64,000 nt of DNA from positions 1 through 64,000 of the forward strand of contig NZ_SMBY01000007.1 of assembly GCF_004342665.1 (NCBI RefSeq). Direction: 5' to 3'. Below, piece after piece: positions 28,261 to 38,755 of the stretch. Position 1 is the first letter of the stretch. Each line of letters starts with the position of its first letter. The notes under the pieces are model-generated. The model had not been told where the DNA came from. It was given only the letters and a program-made list of their open reading frames with translations, and made no database searches. This DNA is from Samsonia erythrinae. GTDB taxonomy: Bacteria; Pseudomonadota; Gammaproteobacteria; Enterobacterales; Enterobacteriaceae. The translations under genes and the position numbers were made by a program.

Positions 28261-29550
28261 TTAGTCCGCTCTTTTACGGTTATGACGAGGGGCTCCGCCG
28301 CGACGTGGCCCATTGTGTCGGCGCGGGCCGTTATTGGAACGCGATGGTCGTGTTAAACGTTTCGGTGCCGGTAAATCGTTCAGCAGCGCGTCGCTGTTAT
28401 ACTTGCTGACAGGGATGCTGTGGCCGATATAGGTTTCGATAGCCGGCAGGTTCAGGGCATATTCCTCACACGCCAGGCTGATGGAAAAGCCGCTTTGCCC
28501 CGCTCGACCAGTACGGCCAATGCGGTGAACGTAGTCTTCGCAGTCGTCCGGCAGATCGTAATTAAATACGTGCGTCACTGAAGGAATGTGTAAGCCGCGA
28601 GCCGCGACGTCCGTCGCTACCAGAATATCCAGATTACCCTGGGTAAATTCTTCCAGAATGCGCAGCCGTTTTTTCTGTGCGACATCGCCTGTCAGCAATC
28701 CAACGCGGTGACCGTCGGCAGCCAGATGGCCCCAGATGTCTTCACAACGGTGTTTGGTATTTGCGAAAATAATGCAGCGATCCGGCCACTCTTCTTCCAG
28801 CAGCGTCTGGAGCAGGCGCATTTTCTCTTCGTTAGAGGGGTAAAACAGTTCTTCTTTAATGCGGTGGCCGGTTTTCTGTTCCGGTTCGACCTCCACGTAC
28901 TCGGCGTTATTCATCTGTTCAAACGCGAGTTCACGCACCCGGTAGGAGAGCGTAGCGGAAAAAAGCAGGTTCAGGCGCTGCGTGGTTGGCGGCATGCGAC
29001 GGAACAGCCAGCGGATATCTTTGATGAAGCCGAGATCGTACATACGATCCGCTTCATCCAGCACGACAACCTGGATCGCGCCGAGATTAATGTGGTTTTG
29101 TTTGGCGTAATCGATCAGTCGACCGGTGGTGCCGATCAGAACATCAACGCCGTTTTCCAGCACCTTAAGCTGCTTATCGTAGCCGTCGCCGCCGTAGGCC
29201 AGACCCAGTTTGAGCCCGGTCAGTCGGGACAGCGCTTCTGCATCAGAGTGAATCTGGACGGCCAGTTCACGGGTTGGCGCCATAATTAAAGCGCGCGGCT
29301 GGTTGGTCTGACGCTCTGCATTCGCAGGATGTGAGAGTAGATAATGGAAAGTAGACGCGAGAAAAGCCAGCGTCTTGCCTGTACCGGTTTGCGCCTGACC
29401 CGCAACATCACGCCCTGACAAAGCCAATGGCAGAGCTAACGCCTGAATAGGCGTACAGTTATGAAACCCTTTGCTTTCAAGGGCCTCAATAACCCGCGGG
29501 TGCAGGGCGAAGTCGGAAAACTTCTGTTCGGTTAAGTGTGTTTTGCTCAT
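28261..29550 (-). CDS. rhlB: DEAD-box RNA helicase RhlB
   Basis: RhlB is the helicase subunit of the RNA degradosome; in E. coli it binds RNase E and unwinds structured RNA for PNPase. Motifs are [10 protein letters not shown] (motif I, about residues 51-60), APTRELAVQ (Ia), DEAD in [10 protein letters not shown] (II), SAT in LLFSATLSY (III) and [11 protein letters not shown] (VI). The 429 residues end in a basic, arginine-rich tail with repeated GPRR and APRH groups that likely contacts RNA. E. coli RhlB is 421 residues. It is divergent from trxA. Confidence 0.96.
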   Translation of the reverse strand: MSKTHLTEQKFSDFALHPRVIEALESKGFHNCTPIQALALPLALSGRDVAGQAQTGTGKTLAFLASTFHYLLSHPANAERQTNQPRALIMAPTRELAVQIHSDAEALSRLTGLKLGLAYGGDGYDKQLKVLENGVDVLIGTTGRLIDYAKQNHINLGAIQVVVLDEADRMYDLGFIKDIRWLFRRMPPTTQRLNLLFSATLSYRVRELAFEQMNNAEYVEVEPEQKTGHRIKEELFYPSNEEKMRLLQTLLEEEWPDRCIIFANTKHRCEDIWGHLAADGHRVGLLTGDVAQKKRLRILEEFTQGNLDILVATDVAARGLHIPSVTHVFNYDLPDDCEDYVHRIGRTGRAGQSGFSISLACEEYALNLPAIETYIGHSIPVSKYNSDALLNDLPAPKRLTRPSRSNNGPRRHNGPRRGGAPRHNRKRAD

Positions 29551-29779
29551 AGTGTGGTAGAATATCAGCTAACTATTGCTTTACGAAAGCGTATCCGGTG
29601 AAATAAAGTCAACCTGTTGGTGGTTAATGCTACACCAACAAGATATGCCCTTCATCTTTCACGTTGTAGGTGTGTTGGTTATTCCGAGTTGTATGGCTCT
29701 GCGCTGGGGCTTGTTCTTGTGCGTTTTTTCCTGCACCTTGCAATCTATTGGGTATAGAAACAATTCTGTGGAGTAAAAT

Positions 29780-30106
29780 ATGAGCGATAAAATAATTCAC
29801 CTGACTGATGACTGTTTCGATACGAAAGTATTGCATGCTGAGGACGCAATCCTGGTTGATTTCTGGGCTGAATGGTGTGGTCCTTGTAAAATGATCGCTC
29901 CTATTCTGGATGAAGTTGCCGAAGAGTTTCACGGCAAACTGACTGTGGCTAAACTGAATATTGATGAAAATCCGGCGACCGCGCCGAAGTTCGGTATTCG
30001 TGGTATTCCTACGTTATTGCTGTTCAAAAAAGGCAAAGTTGCCGCAACAAAAGTTGGCGCGTTGTCCAAAGGTCAACTGAAAGAATTCCTGACGGCAAAC
30101 TTGTAA
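29780..30106 (+). CDS. trxA: Thioredoxin 1
   Basis: Thioredoxin is the main cytoplasmic disulfide reductant, serving ribonucleotide reductase, PAPS reductase and methionine sulfoxide reductase. The active site is Trp32-Cys33-Gly34-Pro35-Cys36-Lys37, and the cis-proline lies in RGIPTLLLF. The 108 residues compare with 109 for E. coli. A ribosome binding site GTGGAG precedes ATG 29780. It lies between rhlB and rho, the ancestral order. The 229 bases upstream hold its promoter; no leader gene was recognised. Confidence 0.97.
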   Translation: MSDKIIHLTDDCFDTKVLHAEDAILVDFWAEWCGPCKMIAPILDEVAEEFHGKLTVAKLNIDENPATAPKFGIRGIPTLLLFKKGKVAATKVGALSKGQLKEFLTANL

Positions 30107-30570
30107 TTGGCCTGATACCCCTGCCAAAGGGGTATCGCCGATGGGCGCAATCGGGCAATAGACAATTCTCATATTGAGCGCTTGCCGCCCGTCAGGAAGC
30201 GTGTTAAATTCTTCAATACTGCATTTCGTACTTGCCTATGTTTAAGCCTTTAGGCTTAAGCCTGAAAGTTAGAATCTAAAGTATTATTCTGTGTCCAAAT
30301 CGAAAAGTCATTGATTTACAACGTGTTTGTTATCTGATTTGGGCAATCTAATAGTTTTACAATACTTGGTTTTGTGTGCCTTCGATCTCCTGCCGTTGAT
30401 TTATATGGATATCGTTTGTGCGGATGTTGTTGTGCGCAGATTAATGCGCTTCAGGTGTGAAACCAGACAGGAATCCGGTGGTTGAAGGCTGTTATAGAGG
30501 CACGGATGATCCTGCCATACCATTCACATTAATCGTTCGAGATTTACCCCGAGTTAAAGAACCCACCACT
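30107..30570 (+). promoter_or_regulatory. trxA terminator hairpin and rho leader
   Basis: This 464-base gap starts with a strong hairpin, gataccccT...Aggggtatc (30114-30136), without a T-run. The rest should be the untranslated leader of rho, which in E. coli is long and subject to Rho-dependent autoregulation. A short frame at 30444-30485 (14 codons including the stop) could be a leader peptide, but it does not resemble E. coli RhoL. The frame before the rho ATG is also open back to a GTG at 30457, without homology. Confidence 0.5.
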
Positions 30571-31830
30571 ATGAATCTTACCGAATTAAAGAATACGCCC
30601 GTTTCTGAGTTGATTACTCTTGGCGAAAATATGGGACTGGAAAACCTGGCCCGCATGCGTAAACAGGATATTATCTTTGCCATCCTGAAGCAGCATGCCA
30701 AAAGCGGCGAGGATATTTTCGGCGATGGCGTGCTGGAGATATTGCAGGATGGCTTCGGCTTCCTCCGCTCCGCAGACAGCTCCTACCTCGCAGGCCCCGA
30801 TGATATCTACGTTTCTCCCAGCCAAATCCGCCGTTTTAACCTTCGCACTGGCGACACCATCTCCGGCAAAATTCGTCCGCCGAAAGAGGGAGAACGCTAC
30901 TTTGCGCTGTTGAAAGTCAACGAAGTCAACTATGACAAGCCGGAAAACGCCCGCAATAAGATCCTGTTCGAAAACTTAACGCCTCTGCATGCGAATTCTC
31001 GCTTGCGTATGGAGCGTGGCAATGGTTCGACGGAAGACCTGACTGCGCGCGTGTTGGATCTGGCCTCGCCGATTGGTCGTGGTCAGCGCGGCTTGATTGT
31101 TGCACCGCCGAAAGCGGGCAAGACCATGTTGCTGCAAAACATCGCGCAGAGCATTGCCTACAACCACCCTGACTGCGTACTGATGGTGCTGCTGATTGAC
31201 GAGCGCCCGGAAGAAGTGACCGAGATGCAGCGTCTGGTGAAAGGCGAAGTGGTTGCGTCAACCTTTGACGAACCGGCTTCCCGTCACGTTCAGGTTGCCG
31301 AAATGGTGATTGAAAAAGCGAAGCGTCTGGTTGAGCATAAAAAAGATGTGATCATCTTGCTGGACTCCATTACCCGTCTGGCGCGCGCCTACAACACCGT
31401 GGTACCGGCGTCGGGTAAAGTATTGACGGGGGGTGTGGACGCCAATGCCCTGCATCGTCCGAAGCGTTTCTTCGGCGCGGCGCGTAACGTTGAGGAAGGC
31501 GGCAGCCTGACGATTATCGCCACTGCACTGGTCGATACCGGTTCCAAGATGGACGAAGTGATTTACGAAGAGTTTAAAGGTACGGGTAATATGGAACTGC
31601 ACCTTGCTCGTAAGATCGCTGAAAAACGCGTGTTCCCGGCGATTGATTACAACCGTTCCGGTACGCGTAAAGAAGAATTGCTGACGACGTCCGAAGAATT
31701 GCAGAAGATGTGGATTCTACGCAAGATCATCCACCCGATGGGCGAGATCGACGCGATGGAATTCCTGATTAACAAGTTGGCGATGACAAAAACCAACGAT
31801 GAATTCTTCGATATGATGAAGCGCTCATAA
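30571..31830 (+). CDS. rho: Transcription termination factor Rho
   Basis: Rho is the hexameric RNA-dependent ATPase that ends transcription of untranslated RNA. The 419 residues have the E. coli length and are nearly identical to it. The N-terminal helix bundle and cold-shock RNA-binding domain (residues 1-130) include GFGFLRS. Walker A is [14 protein letters not shown] (about 175-188), the Q-loop is near residue 285, and the R-loop is in [21 protein letters not shown] 30571 ([11 protein letters not shown]) matches E. coli. It is autoregulated in E. coli, and a 464-base leader fits that. Confidence 0.97.
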   Translation: MNLTELKNTPVSELITLGENMGLENLARMRKQDIIFAILKQHAKSGEDIFGDGVLEILQDGFGFLRSADSSYLAGPDDIYVSPSQIRRFNLRTGDTISGKIRPPKEGERYFALLKVNEVNYDKPENARNKILFENLTPLHANSRLRMERGNGSTEDLTARVLDLASPIGRGQRGLIVAPPKAGKTMLLQNIAQSIAYNHPDCVLMVLLIDERPEEVTEMQRLVKGEVVASTFDEPASRHVQVAEMVIEKAKRLVEHKKDVIILLDSITRLARAYNTVVPASGKVLTGGVDANALHRPKRFFGAARNVEEGGSLTIIATALVDTGSKMDEVIYEEFKGTGNMELHLARKIAEKRVFPAIDYNRSGTRKEELLTTSEELQKMWILRKIIHPMGEIDAMEFLINKLAMTKTNDEFFDMMKRS

Positions 31831-32174
31831 CCCGAATGTGCATTTATCCCCTCAGTCATCCGCCTTGCGGAACAACGCGTTCGGATTTGAGCCGACGTCA
31901 GGTGTCGGCCATGTAGCGCAGGGCTTACGAGTAGGTCAGGTAACATCCCCACACTATGTGGCCTGAGAGACGACAAGGGTATATACGAATAACTCGGGAA
32001 ACGCCACGCTGGGTCGTGGCGTTTTTTTATCCCTCATGTTGGTCCGACGTGAATGATGTCTCCCGTCGGAGACCCACGGTTGCCGTTTCAATTTATACTG
32101 GCAAATACTGTGGCCGATGGGATATAAGGCGTAAACCGAGTCTATACTGAGCAGCTACAGCGAAGCTGTTAACG
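31831..32174 (+). other. rho-wecA intergenic region
   Basis: These 344 bases hold a Rho-independent terminator (annotated separately) and the region where the wec promoter should lie. Bases 31831-31998, before the terminator, contain small inverted repeats but no open frame of note. TATACT at 32094-32099 could be part of a promoter, but I see no matching -35 element. Confidence 0.5.
31999..32028 (+). terminator. rho terminator
   Basis: acgccac and gtggcgt form a 7-bp stem with an 8-base loop, followed by TTTTTTT. It lies about 170 bases after the rho stop. Confidence 0.85.
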
Positions 32175-33272
32175 GTGAACTTACTCACGATGAGTACTGA
32201 ATTACTATTTATTTTTTTGTTTTCTCTGGGCTTCCTTTTCCTCGCGCGCGGCATGGCGGGTAAAGTGGGGCTTGTCGACCGTCCCAACTACCGTAAACGT
32301 CACCGGGGGCTGGTGCCTCTTGTCGGCGGTATTTCCGTATACGCGGGAATTTGTTTCACCTACTTTATTTCCGATCAATATATCCCCAATTTTCGTCTTT
32401 ACCTGCTGTGCGCCGGTGTGCTGGTGTTTGTCGGCATGCTGGACGATCGCTTTGATATCAGTGTGAAAATTCGCGCCGTAGTGCAGGCGTTTGTCGCCGC
32501 GGTGATGATGGCCTTTGCTGGCTTGACGTTACATAACCTGGGGAATATTTTCGGCCCGTGGCAGATGGAACTGGGGCCTTTTGGTTATCTGGTTACGCTG
32601 TTTGCCGTTTGGGCTGCGATTAATGCGTTCAATATGGTGGACGGCATTGACGGGTTATTGGGCGGGTTGTCCTGTGTCTCCTTCGGGGCAATGGGAATAT
32701 TACTCTCTCTGAGCGGGCATACGAATCTGGCTCTGTGGTGTTTTGCCATGATCGCGGCGACGCTGCCTTATATTCTGCTTAACCTCGGCGTATTCGGGAG
32801 ACGCTATAAGGTTTTCATGGGGGATGCCGGGAGCACCATGATTGGCTTTACGGCTATCTGGCTCTTGATTCAGACGACTCAGGGGGCGCAGCACCCTATT
32901 AATCCTGTCACGGCATTGTGGATCATTGCGATCCCCCTGATTGATATGATCGCCATTATGTACCGACGTTTGCGTAAAGGCATGAGTCCGTTTTCACCTG
33001 ACCGGCAGCATATTCACCATTTAATGATGCGGGCCGGTTTTTCTTCCCGGCAAGCGTTCATCCTCATTACGCTCGCCGCTACCTTGCTGGCCGCCGTCGG
33101 CGTGTTGGGAGAATATCTCTTTTTAACACCTGAATGGGTTATGTTGGCATTATTTTTGCTAGTATTTGTGCTGTATGGCTACTGCCTGAAACGAGCATGG
33201 CGAGTTTCTCGTTTTATTAAGCGAATCAAACGCCGTATGCGGCATTCTGGTGAGCAAAAGCCGTTATCTTGA
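32175..33272 (+). CDS. wecA: UDP-GlcNAc:undecaprenyl-phosphate GlcNAc-1-phosphate transferase
   Basis: WecA starts enterobacterial common antigen (ECA), and often O-antigen, by making undecaprenyl-PP-GlcNAc at the cytoplasmic face of the inner membrane. The 365-residue polytopic protein has about 11 hydrophobic segments. Family motifs are LDDRFD (about residues 89-94), NAFNMVDGIDG (about 155-165), and the histidine motif RQHIHH (about 276-281). It starts at a GTG (32175, MNLLTMSTEL), matching the E. coli N-terminus. It is the first gene of the ECA cluster, which runs on one strand to 44348. Confidence 0.96.
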   Translation: MNLLTMSTELLFIFLFSLGFLFLARGMAGKVGLVDRPNYRKRHRGLVPLVGGISVYAGICFTYFISDQYIPNFRLYLLCAGVLVFVGMLDDRFDISVKIRAVVQAFVAAVMMAFAGLTLHNLGNIFGPWQMELGPFGYLVTLFAVWAAINAFNMVDGIDGLLGGLSCVSFGAMGILLSLSGHTNLALWCFAMIAATLPYILLNLGVFGRRYKVFMGDAGSTMIGFTAIWLLIQTTQGAQHPINPVTALWIIAIPLIDMIAIMYRRLRKGMSPFSPDRQHIHHLMMRAGFSSRQAFILITLAATLLAAVGVLGEYLFLTPEWVMLALFLLVFVLYGYCLKRAWRVSRFIKRIKRRMRHSGEQKPLS

Positions 33273-33293
33273 CCAAATAACTTTGGGGAAGTA

Positions 33294-34340
33294 ATGAAAT
33301 CAGAGAATCTGTCTACTGGCAATGCGTTAATTGATAACGAACTGGATATCCGCGGCTTATTTTGCACGATGTGGCGAGGAAAGATCTGGCCGATAGCGAT
33401 TGGCCTGATTTTTGCCGTTACGGCGTTAGGCTATTCCTATCTTGTTAAACAGGAGTGGAGTGCAACAGCGATTACGGACAAACCAACGGTCAACATGCTG
33501 GGAGGATACTATTCGCAGCAGCAGTTCCTGCGTAATCTTGATGCCCGATCTTTTTCCACGCCTCAGCCGGAACAGCCGTCGATTTCGGCTGATGCTTATG
33601 ATGAATTCATCATGCAGTTAGCCGCCTACGACACCCGTCGCGATTTTTGGTTGCAGACTGATTATTATAAGCAGCGTCTGGAAGGCGATGAAAAAGCCGA
33701 TGCCGCCTTGTTGGATGAACTGGTCAACAGCATTCAGTTTACGCCGCGTGACGAGGTGAAAAAGACCAATGATTCCGTGAAGCTGGTAGCGGAAACGGCG
33801 GCGGATGCCAATACGCTGCTCCGTCAGTATGTGGCTTATGCCAGTCAGCACGCCGCAAACCATCTGAATGAAGAAATCAAGGGCGCATGGGCCGCCAGAA
33901 CCATTTTCATGAAGTCACAGATCAAGCGGCAGGAAGCGGTGGCAAAAGCGATTTACGATCGTGAAGTCCGCAGCGTCGAACTGGCGCTGAAAATTGCGCA
34001 GCAGCAAGGTATTAGCCGTAGCCAGACGGATACGCCGGCAGATGAAATCCCGGCATCGGAGATGTTCCTGCTTGGCAGGCCGATGCTTCAAGCCCGACTG
34101 GAGACCTTGCAGACCAGCGGCCCACACTATGAACTGGATTATGATCAAAACCGCGCCATGCTGGCGACGCTGAACGTTGGCCCAACGCTGGAGGCCAGTT
34201 TCCAGACGTATCGTTATCTACGTACGCCGGAAGAACCGGTGAAGCGCGACAGCCCACGCCGCGCATTCCTGATGGTGATGTGGGGGGCGATTGGTGTGCT
34301 CGTCGGGGCCGGTGTGGCCCTGACCCGTCGTTTACGCTAA
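33294..34340 (+). CDS. wzzE: ECA polysaccharide chain-length modulator WzzE
   Basis: WzzE is an inner-membrane polysaccharide co-polymerase that sets ECA chain length together with WzyE. The 348-residue protein has the usual layout: a membrane segment near residues 33-51 (IWPIAIGLIFAVTALGYSYL), a long periplasmic coiled-coil domain, and a second membrane segment near residues 322-340 (MVMWGAIGVLVGAGVAL). A proline-rich stretch before the second segment (RTPEEPVKRDSPRRAF) is the family signature. It follows wecA after 21 bases with GGGGAAG as ribosome binding site. Confidence 0.94.
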   Translation: MKSENLSTGNALIDNELDIRGLFCTMWRGKIWPIAIGLIFAVTALGYSYLVKQEWSATAITDKPTVNMLGGYYSQQQFLRNLDARSFSTPQPEQPSISADAYDEFIMQLAAYDTRRDFWLQTDYYKQRLEGDEKADAALLDELVNSIQFTPRDEVKKTNDSVKLVAETAADANTLLRQYVAYASQHAANHLNEEIKGAWAARTIFMKSQIKRQEAVAKAIYDREVRSVELALKIAQQQGISRSQTDTPADEIPASEMFLLGRPMLQARLETLQTSGPHYELDYDQNRAMLATLNVGPTLEASFQTYRYLRTPEEPVKRDSPRRAFLMVMWGAIGVLVGAGVALTRRLR

Positions 34341-34407
34341 GCCGTTGGCTAATTAGCGGTTGATGCGCAGCAAGCATCTGCGTCTAACCTGATTAAAGAG
34401 ATTCAAT

Positions 34408-35532
34408 GTGAAAGTGTTGACTGTTTTCGGCACCCGGCCGGAAGCGATTAAAATGGCGCCGTTGGTTCATGCTATGGCTCAGGATGGAGCCTTTGAATCG
34501 AGAATTTGTGTGACAGCCCAGCATCGGGAGATGCTGGATCAGGTCTTGCGTTTGTTCGATATCACGCCGGATTACGATCTGAATATTATGCGGCCTGGAC
34601 AAGGACTGAGTGAGATATCCTGTCGGATTTTATCTGGGCTTGAGCCCGTCATGGCTGAGTTCAAACCGGATTTAGTGCTGGTGCATGGCGATACCACTAC
34701 GACGCTGGCAACCAGTCTGGCGGCGTTTTATCAGCGCATTCCCGTCGGCCACGTCGAGGCCGGGCTACGCACGGGAAATTTGTATTCGCCGTGGCCGGAA
34801 GAGGCTAACCGCAAGCTGACGGGGCATCTGGCGATGTACCATTTTGCGCCGACAGAAAACGCCCGCCAAAATTTGCTGCGTGAGCACCTGTCTGACCGGC
34901 ATATTTTTGTCACCGGCAATACCGTGATTGATGCGCTGTTTTGGGTGCGCGACCGTATTATCGGTGACGCCGCGCTACGCCGTCGTCTCGATGAAAAATA
35001 TGCCTTTTTAGACGACAGTAAGAAGCTGGTTCTGGTTACCGGCCATCGACGCGAAAGTTTTGGCGGCGGTTTTGAGCGTATCTGTCGCGCGCTGGCGGAT
35101 ATTGCCCTGCGGCACCCTGAAGTGCAGATAGTGTATCCGGTACACCTGAACCCTAACGTCAGCGAGCCGGTGACCCGCGTTCTGAGCGGGATTGATAATG
35201 TGATGCTGATTGCGCCACAGGATTATCTGCCTTTCGTGTATCTGATGAATCGCGCTTACCTGATTTTGACCGACTCCGGCGGCATTCAGGAAGAAGCGCC
35301 GTCGCTAGGCAAGCCGGTGTTGGTGATGCGTGATATGACCGAACGGCCAGAGGCCGTGGAGGCCGGCACGGTTAAGCTGGTAGGGACGGAAGTCGCCAGC
35401 ATTGTCGATTCGGTGTCTGCGCTACTGACGAATGATGATGCGTATCAGGCGATGAGCCGCGCCCACAATCCCTATGGCGACGGTCAGGCCTGCCAACGTA
35501 TTGTTGAGGCTTTAAAAAATCATAGGAAATGA
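34408..35532 (+). CDS. wecB: UDP-N-acetylglucosamine 2-epimerase
   Basis: WecB interconverts UDP-GlcNAc and UDP-ManNAc, the precursor of the ManNAcA residue of ECA. The 374-residue product (E. coli 376) has the two-domain GT-B-like fold. Visible motifs are [16 protein letters not shown] at the N-terminus, [10 protein letters not shown] near residue 112, [14 protein letters not shown] near 210, and [19 protein letters not shown] near 287. The start codon is GTG at 34408, because the ATG two bases earlier runs straight into TGA. A repeat-rich gap of 123 bases separates it from wecC. Confidence 0.96.
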   Translation: MKVLTVFGTRPEAIKMAPLVHAMAQDGAFESRICVTAQHREMLDQVLRLFDITPDYDLNIMRPGQGLSEISCRILSGLEPVMAEFKPDLVLVHGDTTTTLATSLAAFYQRIPVGHVEAGLRTGNLYSPWPEEANRKLTGHLAMYHFAPTENARQNLLREHLSDRHIFVTGNTVIDALFWVRDRIIGDAALRRRLDEKYAFLDDSKKLVLVTGHRRESFGGGFERICRALADIALRHPEVQIVYPVHLNPNVSEPVTRVLSGIDNVMLIAPQDYLPFVYLMNRAYLILTDSGGIQEEAPSLGKPVLVMRDMTERPEAVEAGTVKLVGTEVASIVDSVSALLTNDDAYQAMSRAHNPYGDGQACQRIVEALKNHRK

Positions 35533-35632
35533 TTTTAAACGCTGCTTTTGCCGCGACCCGAAGGGTGTCGGGTAGGGATAGCCCGACATAAAAATCGCCA
35601 GAAGCGATTTTAAACGTCGCTTTGCGGCGATA
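35530..35632. repeat. Palindromic repeats between wecB and wecC
   Basis: GATTTTAAACG occurs at 35531-35541 and 35607-35617. TGTCGGG / CCCGACA (35566-35572, 35582-35588) and AAAATCG / CGATTTT (35591-35597, 35605-35611) form two perfect 7-bp hairpins. The second hairpin has the same arms, loop length and following ACGTCGC as the element in the 23S-5S spacer. The block sits inside an operon, where such repeats often modulate mRNA stability. Confidence 0.65.
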
Positions 35633-35655
35633 GACATAAAAATTATGGTGACACT

Positions 35656-36918
35656 ATGAGCTTTACTACCATTTCCGTAATCGGTTTGGGCTACATCGGT
35701 TTACCCACCGCCGCGGCTTTTGCGTCGCGCCAGAAAAACGTCATCGGTATTGATGTTAATAAACAGGCGGTTGAGACCATTAACCGCGGTGAAATTCACA
35801 TTGTCGAGCCCGATCTGGATTCATTGGTCAAAGTGGCCGTGGAAAATGGCTACCTTCAGGCGATGACGAAGCCTGTGCCAGCCGATGCCTTCCTGATTGC
35901 CGTTCCAACCCCGTTCAAAGGCGATCACGAACCCGATCTGACCTATGTTCAGGCGGCGGCGACGTCTATTGCGCCAGTGCTGAAGAAAGGCGATTTGGTG
36001 ATTCTGGAATCGACCTCTCCCGTCGGCGCGACGGAACAGATGGCCGAGTGGCTGGCGGATGCGCGCACAGATTTGACATTTCCGCAGCAGGTTGGTGACG
36101 CGGCGGATATCAATGTGGCTTACTGCCCTGAGCGCGTATTGCCCGGTCAGGTTGTCGTTGAGCTGATTAAAAACGATCGCGTTATTGGCGGAATGACGCC
36201 CGTGTGTTCGGCCAGAGCCAGCGAACTGTACAAGATCTTTCTCGAAGGTGAGTGTGTGGTCACTAACGCGCGCACCGCCGAGATGTGCAAGCTGACGGAG
36301 AACAGCTTCCGTGACGTTAACATCGCTTTCGCTAATGAGCTGTCGCTGATTTGCGCCGAGCAAGATATTAACGTATGGGAACTTATCCGATTGGCAAACC
36401 GTCATCCGCGCGTCAATATTCTGCAACCCGGTCCCGGTGTGGGCGGCCACTGTATCGCGGTCGATCCCTGGTTTATTGTGGCGCAAAATCCACAGCAGGC
36501 TCGGCTGATTCATACCGCCAGACTGGTGAACGATGGGAAACCGCTCTGGGTGGTGGATCGGGTAAAAGCGGCCGTCGCCGATTATCTGGCACAGACGGAT
36601 AAGCGGGCCAGCGAAGTCACGGTGGCCTGCTTTGGGCTGGCGTTCAAGCCCGATATCGACGATCTGCGTGAAAGTCCGGCGGTGGGCATTACGTCCATGA
36701 TTGCCCGGTGGAATGCGGGCGTGACGTTAGCCGTCGAACCGAATGTCAAACAGCTGCCGTCCGAATTGGCCGGGCAGGTGAAACTGGTGGATACGGCGAC
36801 AGCCTTAAAAGAATCCGATGTGGTGGTGATGCTGGTCGACCACCGTCAATTTAAAGCGGTAAACCCGGATGATGTGAAACAACAGTGGGTTATCGATACA
36901 AAAGGAGTATGGCGTTGA
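35656..36918 (+). CDS. wecC: UDP-N-acetyl-D-mannosamine dehydrogenase
   Basis: WecC oxidises UDP-ManNAc to UDP-ManNAcA with two NAD, giving the acidic sugar of ECA. The 420-residue product equals E. coli. The Rossmann motif [15 protein letters not shown] starts at residue 8. The catalytic cysteine lies in [16 protein letters not shown] (about residues 257-272). The C-terminal UDP-binding part has [19 protein letters not shown]. Its TGA stop overlaps the probable TTG start of rffG. Confidence 0.96.
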   Translation: MSFTTISVIGLGYIGLPTAAAFASRQKNVIGIDVNKQAVETINRGEIHIVEPDLDSLVKVAVENGYLQAMTKPVPADAFLIAVPTPFKGDHEPDLTYVQAAATSIAPVLKKGDLVILESTSPVGATEQMAEWLADARTDLTFPQQVGDAADINVAYCPERVLPGQVVVELIKNDRVIGGMTPVCSARASELYKIFLEGECVVTNARTAEMCKLTENSFRDVNIAFANELSLICAEQDINVWELIRLANRHPRVNILQPGPGVGGHCIAVDPWFIVAQNPQQARLIHTARLVNDGKPLWVVDRVKAAVADYLAQTDKRASEVTVACFGLAFKPDIDDLRESPAVGITSMIARWNAGVTLAVEPNVKQLPSELAGQVKLVDTATALKESDVVVMLVDHRQFKAVNPDDVKQQWVIDTKGVWR

Positions 36919-37982
36919 AACGTATTTTAATTACCGGTGGTGCGGGATTTATTGGTTCTGCGTTGGTCAGATATATTCTGACGGAAACACCGGACAGCGT
37001 CGTCGTCGTGGATAAACTGACTTATGCGGGTAACCTGTCTTCTCTGGCTCCGGTTGCCGATAGCGAACGGTTTGCGTTCGAGCAGGTGGATATCTGCGAC
37101 CGTGCTGAACTGGATCGTGTCTTTACGGCTTACCAGCCTGCGCTGGTGATGCATTTGGCAGCGGAAAGTCACGTCGACCGCTCGATCGATGGTCCGGCGG
37201 CATTTATCGAAACCAATATCGTCGGCACCTATACGATGCTGGAAGCGGCGCGCCACTACTGGCAGAGTCTGGCTGAAGCGGACAAGCGTGCGTTTCGTTT
37301 TCACCATATCTCTACGGATGAGGTGTTTGGCGATTTGCATGGAACAGCCGATCTGTTCACGGAAACCACGCCTTATGCCCCGAGCAGCCCCTATTCCGCA
37401 TCGAAAGCCTCCAGCGACCATCTGGTTCGCGCCTGGCTGCGCACCTACGGGTTACCGACGATTATCACCAACTGTTCGAATAACTACGGCCCATACCATT
37501 TCCCGGAGAAGCTGATTCCGCTGGTGATCCTGAACGCCGTTGCTGGCAAAGCGTTGCCGGTTTACGGCGACGGCGCGCAGATTCGCGACTGGCTGTTTGT
37601 TGAAGACCATGCCCGTGCGCTGTACAAGGTCGTGACGGAAGGTGAAATCGGCGAGACGTACAATATCGGCGGCCACAACGAACGCAAAAACATTGAAGTG
37701 GTGCAAACCATTTGCGCGTTGCTGGAAGAGCTGGCACCGAATAAGCCGGCTGGCGTGGCGCATTACCGCGATCTGATCACCTACGTGAAAGACCGTCCGG
37801 GCCACGACATGCGCTATGCGATCGATGCTGGAAAAATCGAACGCGAACTGGGCTGGCGTCCGCAGGAAACGTTCGAGACCGGGATGAGAAAAACCGTCCA
37901 CTGGTATCTGAACAACGAAAAGTGGTGGCGCAGCGTGCAGGATGGCTCGTATACCGGTGAGCGTCTGGGGTTAAGTGACTGA
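36915..37982 (+). CDS. rffG: dTDP-glucose 4,6-dehydratase (RffG)
   Basis: RffG makes dTDP-4-keto-6-deoxyglucose, on the way to the Fuc4NAc residue of ECA. The 355-residue SDR protein has [15 protein letters not shown] at the N-terminus, [26 protein letters not shown], and the YSASK catalytic motif near residue 161. I prefer TTG 36915, overlapping the wecC stop (TTGA): AGGAG lies seven bases upstream, and E. coli rffG also starts next to this motif. ATG 36909 would add two residues but has only one base to the same site. No rffH (glucose-1-phosphate thymidylyltransferase) follows, so that activity must come from another locus. Confidence 0.93.
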   Translation: MKRILITGGAGFIGSALVRYILTETPDSVVVVDKLTYAGNLSSLAPVADSERFAFEQVDICDRAELDRVFTAYQPALVMHLAAESHVDRSIDGPAAFIETNIVGTYTMLEAARHYWQSLAEADKRAFRFHHISTDEVFGDLHGTADLFTETTPYAPSSPYSASKASSDHLVRAWLRTYGLPTIITNCSNNYGPYHFPEKLIPLVILNAVAGKALPVYGDGAQIRDWLFVEDHARALYKVVTEGEIGETYNIGGHNERKNIEVVQTICALLEELAPNKPAGVAHYRDLITYVKDRPGHDMRYAIDAGKIERELGWRPQETFETGMRKTVHWYLNNEKWWRSVQDGSYTGERLGLSD

Positions 37983-38019
37983 ATTTTTTACTCGGTGACG
38001 GGAAATAAGAGGCGCGTCG

Positions 38020-38751
38020 ATGACTGACCCGATATCTCAAGAAAGGGGCGTTGTTCGCGCGACGGTTGACGCGCTGGTCTGGGAGAGTGAATTCTTCCGG
38101 ATTCGCAGCGGTAAGCTGAATTTTTCACCCTCTGCACCGGTGTTGACGCCCGATACGCTGAGCGCATTTGCGTTAACACAGGCGAAAATCGCGGCGGACA
38201 ATCTGGAGCTGGCGGATACGCTTGCCGATCTCGGTTTTCGCTTGGTGGAAGGCGAGGTTGACCTTTGCCTGCCGCTGAATCCGGCGACAGCGACAACGCC
38301 GCTGCCGCGCTGGCGTGAAGCTACGCCGGACGACATACCTGCGTTAAGAAACGCGGCATCGCGTGTTTTTGCGCTGAGTCGTTTTCGTTCCCCGTGGTAT
38401 CAGCCGGAGGATAGCGGACGTTTCTACGCCCAATGGGTTGAAAATGCCGTGCGCGGTACGTTCGATCACGGCTGCTTGCTGGCTGAAGATGCCGCGGGCA
38501 ATCCGCAAGGGTGGGTGACGCTACGCAGAGTCGATGATACCGATGCCCGTATCGGTCTGCTGGGTGTTTGGCCGGGCGTGACGGTACGCGGCATCGGTTC
38601 ACAGCTGATGGTGCTGGCGGAAATGTGGTGCCGGCAACAAGGGTTGATACGTCTTCGGGTCGCGACGCAGGTCGGCAATATCGCGGCGCTTCGTCTTTAT
38701 CTTCGCCGTGGTGCCACGATTGAGAGCACGGCATATTGGTTATACAGGTGA
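38020..38751 (+). CDS. wecD: dTDP-4-amino-4,6-dideoxy-D-galactose acetyltransferase
   Basis: WecD (RffC) is a GNAT-fold enzyme that uses acetyl-CoA to make dTDP-Fuc4NAc for ECA. The 243 residues compare with 224 in E. coli. Conserved segments are TLADLGFRLVEGEVDLCLPL mid-way, RFYAQWVENAVRGTFDHGC, and the acetyl-CoA binding region VWPGVTVRGIGSQLM with the C-terminal RRGATIESTAYWLYR. ATG 38020 has AGAGG upstream. It follows rffG after 37 bases; in E. coli rffH lies between them. Confidence 0.94.
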   Translation: MTDPISQERGVVRATVDALVWESEFFRIRSGKLNFSPSAPVLTPDTLSAFALTQAKIAADNLELADTLADLGFRLVEGEVDLCLPLNPATATTPLPRWREATPDDIPALRNAASRVFALSRFRSPWYQPEDSGRFYAQWVENAVRGTFDHGCLLAEDAAGNPQGWVTLRRVDDTDARIGLLGVWPGVTVRGIGSQLMVLAEMWCRQQGLIRLRVATQVGNIAALRLYLRRGATIESTAYWLYR

Positions 38752-38755
38752 TCAC

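Noticed and set aside
28708-29289. 193-codon frame opposite rhlB
   Set aside because: It is fully antisense to motif-bearing rhlB and has no recognisable domain.
30444-30485. Possible RhoL leader peptide
   Set aside because: The 13-residue frame has no clear ribosome binding site and does not resemble E. coli RhoL; kept only as a remark in the rho leader.
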